From: a bacterium
GTDB lineage: Bacteria; Spirochaetota; Spirochaetia; JABEVK01
NCBI GenBank assembly: GCA_021782055.1
Contig: JAJXVP010000145.1
Coordinates: 1 to 6,917, forward strand
Length of the DNA: 6,917 nucleotides
Reading direction: 5' to 3'
The position numbers and the translations under genes were made by a program. The notes under the pieces are model-generated. The model searched no databases. It was not told the DNA's origin and was given only the letters and a program-made list of their open reading frames with translations. Shown piece after piece: positions 1 to 5,286 of this stretch (its first letter is position 1; the number at the start of each line of letters is the position of its first letter).

Positions 1-683
1 GAGGCTTCGTGAAAAAACGGAACCTCTTGCAAGCTCGAGAGTGAGAAGAATACTGACAACAACGAATCGTCATGACCAAACCTTTGGCGAATGGTCAGAT
101 CTAACGCCCCAAGGTTACCTTTCATGATCTGCTCGGCCAAGGTGGATTTGACAGGAAAGCACGTTAAAATTCGCCCCTGATTTTCTGTGACACAGGGAAT
201 TCCAATTTTGGTTGACGCTACACCCAGGCGGACAAAATCTTCTTCGTCAAGAAACGTATATTCAAGACCACAGCCAGTCAGGGACAACACGAGCGACGGG
301 TCCCACACCGTGTTGTGCAACCAAGCTCCCCGAGGCCGACGGCCTAAAAGGCGGCGAACCGTAGTCGTCAGCTCTTCGATTTGCCCAATGCGATCGGACG
401 GTGGTAACAAGGGGAGTAAAGGACTGTAGAACCCTCCCCCCAGAACCTCAACCTGCTTTCGGCGAATCATCTCGCTGAGTGCCGTAATAAATTCGGTATG
501 GTGAGATTCAAGCCATTCCAAAAAAGGGCCCGAAATATACAAGGTCAGGGGCACATCCGGAAAGCGAAAAGTCAGACTGAGCAAGGGTTTCAAGGACTGA
601 TGATAAAAGGTTTCTAACTCGGCATCGGAGGTTTCCGAAGGGGGAGAAATAATGACACCGAGAAGAAAGCGCAACCCTTCCAA
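1..683 (-). CDS. GH57-family-like protein, N-terminal part, with substituted active-site residues (cut by left edge)
   Basis: The first 227 residues are visible. They resemble the N-terminal (beta/alpha)7-barrel of glycoside hydrolase family 57, which includes 4-alpha-glucanotransferases and amylases: SGPFLEWLE (about 51-59), VEVLGGGFYSPLLPLLP (78-94), DRIGQIEEL (97-105), and RPRGAWL...VWDPSL (116-131) followed by GLEYTFLDEEDF. Family active sites have a HQP motif near the N terminus, GG(F/Y)YEP, and WLxExVW with a glutamate nucleophile. Here these read IISPPS (11-16), GGFYSP (Ser87 for Glu) and WLHNTVW (Asn124 for the nucleophile). HDD at 204-206 may correspond to the acid/base region, but the local alignment is weak. 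I infer a non-catalytic GH57 homologue, perhaps a carbohydrate-binding or structural protein. The TTG start at 683 is chosen because GGGAGG lies 6 bases upstream. It follows the rnfA-like stop by 3 bases, so it is probably in the same transcript. Fold assignment is fairly sure; function is unknown. Confidence 0.8.
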   Translation of the reverse strand, partial: MEGLRFLLGVIISPPSETSDAELETFYHQSLKPLLSLTFRFPDVPLTLYISGPFLEWLESHHTEFITALSEMIRRKQVEVLGGGFYSPLLPLLPPSDRIGQIEELTTTVRRLLGRRPRGAWLHNTVWDPSLVLSLTGCGLEYTFLDEEDFVRLGVASTKIGIPCVTENQGRILTCFPVKSTLAEQIMKGNLGALDLTIRQRFGHDDSLLSVFFSLSSLQEVPFFHEA

Positions 684-686
684 CCC

Positions 687-1238
687 TTACCTCCCGGTCC
701 AAGCTAAAACCAGCGCCACCAAGCCGCTCACCGTCAATTGTAACGGTAACCCTTGAAACAGGACGGGAATTTTTTCACGCAGAAGACGAGTTTTTAAAGC
801 AGAAAAGAATAACAACGTTGCGGCATAGGCTAAAACCACAGCAAGAACACTGAACACGATATCAAGCCACGTATCGGCCGAGCCATAAATGACCAGCGCA
901 CCACCAAGCAAGAGCGAGTTCATCACAGCCGACCACGGGCCAGGGTCATGGGCATCGGCAGGCGGTGGGCTAAGAAAATACACCAGCCACGCCAACAGGG
1001 CTAGGACCAAAACGGAAACGGGCGTTTCTAAAAAGGGTAGATGCCAGGGGGTCAGCACAAAGCGGCTGACAACCCACACCACCAAGGTTGTTCCTAAAAG
1101 AATCAAGCCAAGCCGAACAAAACGAGGCCAGTCCCGGTACGACAGACCGCCTTCAACCGACTCTTTGATACCCAAAAAGTGGAAAAAATAGAGGTTATTA
1201 ACTAAGAAGAACATCAAAAAGAGATGAAAAGGTTTCAC
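687..1238 (-). CDS. rnfA: RnfA/NqrE-like integral membrane protein lacking cysteines
   Basis: This 183-residue protein is nearly all hydrophobic, with about six membrane segments, the usual size and topology for RnfA/NqrE. RnfA and RnfE pair in the membrane part of the ion-translocating Rnf/Nqr complexes and together hold an iron-sulfur centre through Cys residues from each. Family landmarks are LVNN (12-15), FLGI (21-24), MNSLLLGGAL (106-115), and a C terminus IPVLFQGLPLQLTVSGLVAL (157-176) that matches the RnfA ending. RnfA normally has Cys after FLGI and an NC pair before the LGV motif; here Lys25 and Ser108 occupy these sites. The protein contains no cysteine anywhere. The VNN motif favours RnfA over RnfE. 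The GTG start has GAGGA 4 bases upstream. It lies 48 bases after rnfD and is followed by the GH57-like gene after 3 bases. It could be a repurposed paralogue instead of a working electron-transfer subunit. Confidence 0.8.
   Translation of the reverse strand: MKPFHLFLMFFLVNNLYFFHFLGIKESVEGGLSYRDWPRFVRLGLILLGTTLVVWVVSRFVLTPWHLPFLETPVSVLVLALLAWLVYFLSPPPADAHDPGPWSAVMNSLLLGGALVIYGSADTWLDIVFSVLAVVLAYAATLLFFSALKTRLLREKIPVLFQGLPLQLTVSGLVALVLAWTGR
690..695 (-). promoter_or_regulatory. Shine-Dalgarno site deciding the TTG start of the GH57-like gene
   Basis: The minus strand reads GGGAGG here, within the last codons of the rnfA-like gene. It is 6 bases before the TTG at 683. A second TTG at 674 has only a weaker purine run before it, so the first TTG is preferred. 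Confidence 0.65.
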
Positions 1239-1242
1239 TTTT

Positions 1243-1247
1243 TCCTC
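1243..1247 (-). promoter_or_regulatory. Shine-Dalgarno site for the rnfA-like gene
   Basis: The minus strand reads GAGGA here, followed by AAAA and then GTG at 1238. It supports the GTG start of the rnfA-like gene. Confidence 0.6.
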
Positions 1248-1255
1248 GGCCCCTT

Positions 1256-1285
1256 ATTGTAGCACGTGCTTGGTGAAATCGTTAA
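1256..1285 (-). promoter_or_regulatory. Possible internal promoter before the rnfA-like gene
   Basis: On the minus strand, TTAACG (1285-1280, 4 of 6 matches to the sigma-70 -35) is followed after 18 bases by TACAAT (1261-1256, 5 of 6 matches to the -10). It fills the longest gap inside the leftward cluster, and initiation would fall close upstream of the ribosome binding site. A perfect 10-base palindrome, AGCACGTGCT (1261-1270), abuts and shares one base with the -10 box. This may be a chance match. Confidence 0.3.
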
Positions 1286-1286
1286 G

Positions 1287-2285
1287 TCAAACGGCGCGAA
1301 AACGCTGAAAAAGCTGATCAAGCCACGGCACGATTAAGCCCGCGAGCAGAATGGCTTCGCCAGTGCCATCGGTTTGTGTCCCAGAAAAACGCAAAAAGAA
1401 GACAAAAAGGCCGATAAAAAGGCCATAGAGCCAACGCGAGGAGCGAAAAAACGGCCGTGAATACGAATCTGTCGCTAAAAACAGTACCCCAAAGAGAAAA
1501 CTGCCGCCAAAAAGTTGCAAGAGAACATCACCCGTCAACCAAGAGCCGCTCGAGAGCCCGCCAAAGACCCAAGTCGGAAGGGCCAGGCCCACCACCGCCA
1601 TTGCAGGAATCTCCCAGGGAATCAGTCGTTCCACCAGCAAAAAGACCGATACCAGAAGCAACAACACCGTGGTTCCTGCCAAAAAGCTACCCGATAAGTT
1701 GCCGGCGATCAAATCGCCGTACCCGGGCGGCAGGCTTATATGAATCCATGAGAAAACCGAGTTATTCAGGGTGTTGGTAAAGGCATGATCGAGCGGGGTC
1801 TTATCTAAGGTCGAAAGGATGGAGGGGGAAACGCCGCTTCCCTTGAGTACAGCTTGGTGAAAGGCCCCTAAGGCTGGTGAAAGTTCCGGGTTTGACCATG
1901 CAGCTGGCCACGAAAGACGGCTAACCGCCCAAGCGGCCAGCATGGGGTTAAGCCACAAACCGGTATTTCCTCCCCAAAGGCGTTTGAGCACGCTCATTAC
2001 AACCCCTGCGGTCAAACCGGCAAACCAGGGCGTCTGAGGAGGCAAAAAGAGGGTCAAAACTAGCCCCCAAACCACGGTCTGAAGGTCGTCACGCGTTTTG
2101 AGCGAAAGGTTTAACAGTGTATCGGTAACCCAGGCGCCACCAGTCACCGTCACGGCCAAAATGGCCAGGGTCAGCCCGTAGTGAAATCCCGCTACCCAGT
2201 ACAGGGGGACAAGGCAAACCAACAGGAACAAAGAGATTTTTCGGGTCGAGAGGGTGTCGAAGACATGTTGGAGAGGTCTACTCAC
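1287..2285 (-). CDS. rnfD: RnfD-like integral membrane subunit
   Basis: This 332-residue multi-pass membrane protein belongs to the RnfD/NqrB family, the membrane subunit that normally carries covalent FMN in Rnf/Nqr complexes. Family landmarks in order: TRKISLFLLVCLVP (14-27), LTLFLPPQTPWF (77-88), GGNTGLWLNPMLAAWA (105-120), DLIAGNLSGS (191-200), and LFGGSFLFGVLFLATDSYSRP (258-278), with a C-terminal GEAILLAGLIVPWLD (309-323). The flavin site, usually SGATPL with FMN on Thr, appears as LDKTPL (160-165). Thr163 and TPL remain, but the SGA context recognised by ApbE-type flavin transferases is lost. The start is GTG at 2285, because AAGGAG lies 6 bases upstream. A longer frame from an ATG at 2396 would overlap rnfC by about 119 bases and add a non-RnfD-like N terminus. 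The chosen start overlaps the rnfC stop by 8 bases, so translation is probably coupled. Confidence 0.88.
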   Translation of the reverse strand: MSRPLQHVFDTLSTRKISLFLLVCLVPLYWVAGFHYGLTLAILAVTVTGGAWVTDTLLNLSLKTRDDLQTVVWGLVLTLFLPPQTPWFAGLTAGVVMSVLKRLWGGNTGLWLNPMLAAWAVSRLSWPAAWSNPELSPALGAFHQAVLKGSGVSPSILSTLDKTPLDHAFTNTLNNSVFSWIHISLPPGYGDLIAGNLSGSFLAGTTVLLLLVSVFLLVERLIPWEIPAMAVVGLALPTWVFGGLSSGSWLTGDVLLQLFGGSFLFGVLFLATDSYSRPFFRSSRWLYGLFIGLFVFFLRFSGTQTDGTGEAILLAGLIVPWLDQLFQRFRAV

Positions 2286-3537
2286 CGCGAACTCCTTGGG
2301 GAGAGAATAAACCTTGCGCCCGCGAAAAGTGTTCAAACAAAGGAATTCTTGAAGGGCAAATGAAGGAACACAAGCCGCATGAGACGCAACGATCAAGCCC
2401 TTCGGCCTTTACGCCCTCGAGGTCCTGGGCTTCGAGCGCCTGCCAAAGGTACAAAGGTCGAATTCCCACCGGGCACAACTCGGCACAACTGCCACAATGG
2501 GTACATTCTCGCTGTTGGGTCTGGTGGGCTTTTTTTCGGCTCATCAAAACAATCGCTGAAGTTGACTTTAACACCGGCTGAGACAGATCGGTCACTTCTG
2601 TTCCCCGAAAAGGCCCACCCTGCAAAACCAGGGTGCCCTCGGCAAGGCCCCCCGTATAGGTCACAAGATCCTTTAAGGGAGTGCCAATTTTGACACGATA
2701 GACACCGGGGCGCACGGCGGCGTTACCTGAAACGACAACTGGTTTGTCGACGTAGGCTTTGTCCCAGACAACCGCTTGGTAAACCGCCAGGAGGGTTTCT
2801 GGGTCCACAATGAGAAGTTCATCGCTGGCGATTTTCTCAAGACCAAGCGCCGATAAAAGAAGATTTCTTTGTGCTTGCGGGTACCGCGACGCCAAGACTT
2901 TGACATGAATTGAGGCGTCTGGAGATAGCGTTGGGCTTTCATGAGGCTTATCATGGTCAAGTGCCAGCCAGGTAGCCTGAGGTTGGAAAATTTTTTGCAA
3001 GATTTTGACAGCTTCGGACCATTCGGTTTGCTTGTCCTCGATAATGCGTAGACCCAAGGTCATGTAGGGTTCGGGTTGAACAGCGTTGATCACTAGCGCT
3101 TTTAGCGGTGCTGTAATTGATCCATCGACCTTGTCACAAAGGGCAACCCCTAATTGAAAAAGACGAGTTTTTAAGGCCTCGGGGGACTCTTTGGCCCAAT
3201 CGCGAGGCGATCGTGGATGACCAGTTTTACGAAATTCTCCCCCTAAAACCACAGTAAGAGCCGAGGTTTTTGTACCATCAGGGAGCGTAAGCTCTTGAAT
3301 CGCTTCTACGGTGCCCGGAATCGGGGAATGCAAACCTAAAGGTTGGCCTTGGGCGATCAGCTGTTCTTCTTCAATCTGATCACCTACCCCGACAAGCCAC
3401 TGGGTGGAATGTCCAGGGAACTGCGAGGCCGAAAGGATGGCCCGCGAAGGCAAAGGTAAAAGTTCCCAGGGAGCGGCAGGGGTCAGTTCTCGATACGTTT
3501 CTACAAGCAAGCCGCCTCTTTTGAATGACCTTGGCAT
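2278..3537 (-). CDS. rnfC: RnfC-like iron-sulfur subunit with altered NADH/flavin site
   Basis: At 419 residues this is close to compact bacterial RnfC proteins. RnfC is normally the peripheral Rnf subunit that binds FMN and NADH and passes electrons through two 4Fe-4S clusters. Visible landmarks: an N-terminal lipoyl-like beta domain (VGVGDQIEEEQLIA, 49-62; SPIPGTVEAI, 71-80), the PEPYMT segment (155-160), RYPQAQRNLLLSALG (218-232), the SLBB-like stretch VVVSGNAAVRPGVYRVKIGTP (267-286), LQGGPFRGT (305-313), and two ferredoxin motifs (Cys345, 348, 351, 355 and Cys384, 387, 390, 394). The usual GIVGxGGAGFPT loop is replaced by QLGVALCDKVDGS (128-140), and NGAECEPYLT reads NAVQPEPYMT. The FMN/NADH site therefore appears lost while the cluster domain is intact. 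The ATG start is preceded by GGGAGGA. It heads the C-D-A trio, starting 44 bases after the exported membrane protein gene. Confidence 0.87.
   Translation of the reverse strand: MPRSFKRGGLLVETYRELTPAAPWELLPLPSRAILSASQFPGHSTQWLVGVGDQIEEEQLIAQGQPLGLHSPIPGTVEAIQELTLPDGTKTSALTVVLGGEFRKTGHPRSPRDWAKESPEALKTRLFQLGVALCDKVDGSITAPLKALVINAVQPEPYMTLGLRIIEDKQTEWSEAVKILQKIFQPQATWLALDHDKPHESPTLSPDASIHVKVLASRYPQAQRNLLLSALGLEKIASDELLIVDPETLLAVYQAVVWDKAYVDKPVVVSGNAAVRPGVYRVKIGTPLKDLVTYTGGLAEGTLVLQGGPFRGTEVTDLSQPVLKSTSAIVLMSRKKAHQTQQRECTHCGSCAELCPVGIRPLYLWQALEAQDLEGVKAEGLDRCVSCGLCSFICPSRIPLFEHFSRAQGLFSPQGVRGE
2292..2297 (-). promoter_or_regulatory. Shine-Dalgarno site deciding the GTG start of rnfD
   Basis: The minus strand reads AAGGAG, within the rnfC coding region and 6 bases before the GTG at 2285. 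This settles the rnfD start in favour of 2285 over the upstream ATG at 2396. Confidence 0.75.
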
Positions 3538-3561
3538 TCGTCCTCCCTCAGTATTCCTATA

Positions 3562-3580
3562 CCCCGCCGTTTATGCGGGG
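3562..3580. other. Intergenic GC-rich hairpin between the exported membrane protein gene and rnfC
   Basis: CCCCGC (3562-3567) and GCGGGG (3575-3580) form a perfect 6-base-pair stem with a 7-base loop. It begins just after the upstream stop codon and ends before the rnfC ribosome binding site. On the transcribed (minus) strand it is followed by TATAGGAAT, not a T run, so it is not a standard intrinsic terminator. It may stabilise or mark a processing point in the message. Confidence 0.4.
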
Positions 3581-3581
3581 G

Positions 3582-4778
3582 TCAAGGTGTTTGTGCCAGA
3601 ACACGCCCGATATCCATGGGGCCCAGAGCGGTTTCGACTTGTTGACGCCAGTGCGCATTAGGCTCCATCAAAATCTGCGAACTTTCGACCAAATTTCCGT
3701 CTTGTTCTCGGTAGTTTTTTAAGACAAGGGGCTGGGGATAGTCCTGCCAGCTCATTCCTAAGGTGACCGCTTGTTGGTACCAGCAGTGTTGCCAGAACTG
3801 AGCACTCAGTGGTGAAGGCTTAAAAAGCTCGGGGACACTAAAACTTAACGCAATCACCTCGCCCAAAAAGCCTACGAGAATAAACAAAAAAGGCACCAGT
3901 CGTTGCCCCCGAGTCGATGGTAGGGCTGATTTTAAGGGAACGGCCTGAAACCAGGGGTGTTCGGCCCTTTGGCGTCGTTCTTCGCGGCGCCGAAGCCACC
4001 AATAGCGGGCTCCCTCACCTAAGACCCCCACCAACAACAGGCTTAGGGCCGGTGCGAGAGCCTGGGTTAAACCCAAACCCAGGGTAAACCAGACCCAGGT
4101 GAGAGCCGAGAGTCCGGCAAGGGTAAGGCCGAATCGTAAGGGTTTTAGGGGCAAGCGGGGTCGAAAAGCCTCGGTTTGTCGTAAAAAAAGCCACCACGCT
4201 AAACCTGCTGGGGGGCTCAAGGTTCCACTGGCCGCACACAGTACCGTCCATCCCAGGGTCCGCCAAACTTGGGCTTTTCGTCGGGCCCGAGGCAAGCGCA
4301 AGGTCCAAAACCCTAACAGAACGGCAAAAAGAACAAAGCTCAACAGCCAAAAAATTAGTCGGTTATTTTTAAAGAACGCCTCACTCTTAACTGGCACGGG
4401 ATGCGGGGTTTGGGGAGTGGCCAGGCCTTGTAAGAGCCCAGACAGCCGTGCGCGATTGTTGGCTTGGATAAGAAATTTTTCTCCGTTCGGCGTTATCCAC
4501 CACGCTTTGAGGTCTTTCAAGAAGGGATCCCAGCGAGGGTCATGAGGGAGCAACCTTTCGTCAAGGGTCGAAGCCGGAACTTCGATAAATCGGCTAAATT
4601 CCCCCAAGGGTACCGTAACGGTGGACCAGGTAAGAAAAAAAAGGTGGGCTTTGGTTAAGGTCGCTTCTGCAAGAGCCACCCTAGAGGCGGGAACCAGCCA
4701 GGTTGACCAAGCCTCAGCCTCTAAAGCTCCTGGCAATGTGAACAGCAAAAGCAAAAAAAGGTGGCGCGTTAATTTCAC
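3582..4778 (-). CDS. Exported multi-pass membrane protein of unknown family
   Basis: I do not recognise this 398-residue protein. It opens with a typical signal sequence (MKLTRHLFLLLLFTLPGALEA, cleavage plausible near residue 21). A roughly 115-residue region, probably outside the cytoplasmic membrane, follows. Hydrophobic segments occur near 140-160, 175-199, 213-235, 238-256 and 293-314. An Arg-rich stretch (RRREERRQR, 263-271) and a soluble tail of about 80 residues are also present. It is rich in Trp and has only two Cys (181, 332), in no cofactor motif. GTG at 4778 is preferred: it forms a 4-base GTGA overlap with the DUF212 stop and gives a clean MK- signal sequence. TTG at 4787 would add three residues. 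Neither has a clear ribosome binding site, suggesting translational coupling. Its place just before rnfC suggests, without proving, an accessory role to the Rnf-like complex. Confidence 0.75.
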   Translation of the reverse strand: MKLTRHLFLLLLFTLPGALEAEAWSTWLVPASRVALAEATLTKAHLFFLTWSTVTVPLGEFSRFIEVPASTLDERLLPHDPRWDPFLKDLKAWWITPNGEKFLIQANNRARLSGLLQGLATPQTPHPVPVKSEAFFKNNRLIFWLLSFVLFAVLLGFWTLRLPRARRKAQVWRTLGWTVLCAASGTLSPPAGLAWWLFLRQTEAFRPRLPLKPLRFGLTLAGLSALTWVWFTLGLGLTQALAPALSLLLVGVLGEGARYWWLRRREERRQRAEHPWFQAVPLKSALPSTRGQRLVPFLFILVGFLGEVIALSFSVPELFKPSPLSAQFWQHCWYQQAVTLGMSWQDYPQPLVLKNYREQDGNLVESSQILMEPNAHWRQQVETALGPMDIGRVLAQTP

Positions 4779-5242
4779 TGCGTGCAAAAGGCTATCGCCA
4801 AAAAGATCCCCAAAAGTATTCCTACGACGACTTCCGAAGCCTTATGACCCCGAATTTCTTTGACGGTCTTGTGATTGCCGCCAAAACGCTCATTGAGTTC
4901 GATAATGATTTGGTTCAGGGCCCGGGCCTGATTTCCTGCGGCTTGGCGAACCCCCATGGCGTCGCGGATGGCTAACGAAGCAAAAAAGAACGACACAATG
5001 AATAGCACCGAGTCAAAGCCGGTTTTGATGCCGACGGCAACGGTGATGGCCGCAACCACCGCCGAATGGCTTGAGGGCATTCCCCCTGTAGACCACACCA
5101 GGGACAAAAACAAATCGCGTTTGCGCATTTTGCCCCGGGTACGAAAAATGCTGACAATGGCTTTTATAAACTGCGCCGAAAACCACGCAAAAATGCCCGA
5201 GAGAAAAATCGGATGAGTTAGGAGATTTTGCAGTGTTTTCAT
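4775..5242 (-). CDS. Divergent PAP2 (DUF212, YuiD-type) membrane protein
   Basis: This 155-residue protein matches the DUF212/divergent PAP2 family, relatives of type 2 phosphatidic acid phosphatases and vanadium haloperoxidases. Visible landmarks are STGGMPSSHSA (51-61), resembling the PAP2 motif with His59, then AIRDAMGVRQAAGNQARALN (91-110), and EIRGHKASEVVVGILLG (129-145), with a second His in GHxxxEVxxG. The length is normal for the family. About four membrane segments are present. Family members are presumed to act on lipid-linked or other phosphate esters at the membrane, but the substrate is unknown. The ATG is the only possible start, because an in-frame TAA lies at 5255-5257. It has no clear Shine-Dalgarno site, so the mRNA may have a very short leader. 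It is the first gene of the leftward cluster and overlaps the next by 4 bases. Confidence 0.9.
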   Translation of the reverse strand: MKTLQNLLTHPIFLSGIFAWFSAQFIKAIVSIFRTRGKMRKRDLFLSLVWSTGGMPSSHSAVVAAITVAVGIKTGFDSVLFIVSFFFASLAIRDAMGVRQAAGNQARALNQIIIELNERFGGNHKTVKEIRGHKASEVVVGILLGIFLAIAFCTQ

Positions 5243-5248
5243 GAAAAC
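5235..5248. repeat. 14-base perfect palindrome over the DUF212 start codon
   Basis: GTTTTCATGAAAAC equals its own reverse complement, and the DUF212 ATG lies at its centre. It could be an operator or limit start-codon access in the mRNA, but the AT-rich composition and the MK- start make coincidence possible. Confidence 0.35.
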
Positions 5249-5253
5249 TTGGT

Positions 5254-5284
5254 GTTAAGTTTGTCGGGGAGCGTTAAGTTTGTC
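5254..5284. repeat. 12-base direct repeat in the divergent intergenic region
   Basis: GTTAAGTTTGTC occurs twice without mismatch (5254-5265 and 5273-5284), separated by GGGGAGC, a period of 19 bases. The second copy runs into the mlaE start codon and the spacer contains the mlaE ribosome binding site. The spacing is near two helical turns, so a protein bound here could affect both clusters. I do not recognise the motif. Confidence 0.5.
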
Positions 5285-5286
5285 AA
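5258..5286 (-). promoter_or_regulatory. Weak candidate promoter for the leftward cluster
   Basis: The minus strand has a perfect TTGACA -35 (5286-5281), but the -10 position after 17 bases is only CAAACT (5263-5258, 3 of 6). If used, transcription would begin about ten bases before the DUF212 ATG, which would fit that gene's missing Shine-Dalgarno site. Confidence 0.25.
5266..5271 (+). promoter_or_regulatory. Shine-Dalgarno site supporting the TTG start of mlaE
   Basis: GGGGAG lies 8 bases before the TTG at 5280, between the two copies of the 12-base direct repeat. The later in-frame ATG at 5349 has no comparable site. Confidence 0.5.

Noticed and set aside
508..702. Minus-strand open frame of 64 codons overlapping the GH57-like gene
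   Set aside because: The neighbouring frame gives clear GH57 similarity and has a Shine-Dalgarno site; this one has neither.
2286..2396. ATG-initiated N-terminal extension of rnfD
   Set aside because: It overlaps the rnfC cluster-binding coding region, does not look like an RnfD N terminus, and the GTG at 2285 has a near-ideal AAGGAG site.
3562..3580. Hairpin read as an intrinsic terminator
   Set aside because: No T run follows on the minus strand, and the downstream rnfC would be cut off from its likely operon.
4068..4100. Repeated ACCCA-type units
   Set aside because: They arise from coding of the LGLGLTQ and TWVWFTLG stretch and are imperfect; no separate repeat element.
4099..4545. Open frame of 148 codons on the plus strand
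   Set aside because: It is antisense to the exported membrane protein gene, very rich in Arg, Lys, Pro and Ser, and resembles no protein family; a shadow of the real gene.
4779..4787. TTG start three codons upstream for the exported membrane protein
   Set aside because: No ribosome binding site, and the GTG at 4778 gives a typical MK- signal sequence and a 4-base overlap.
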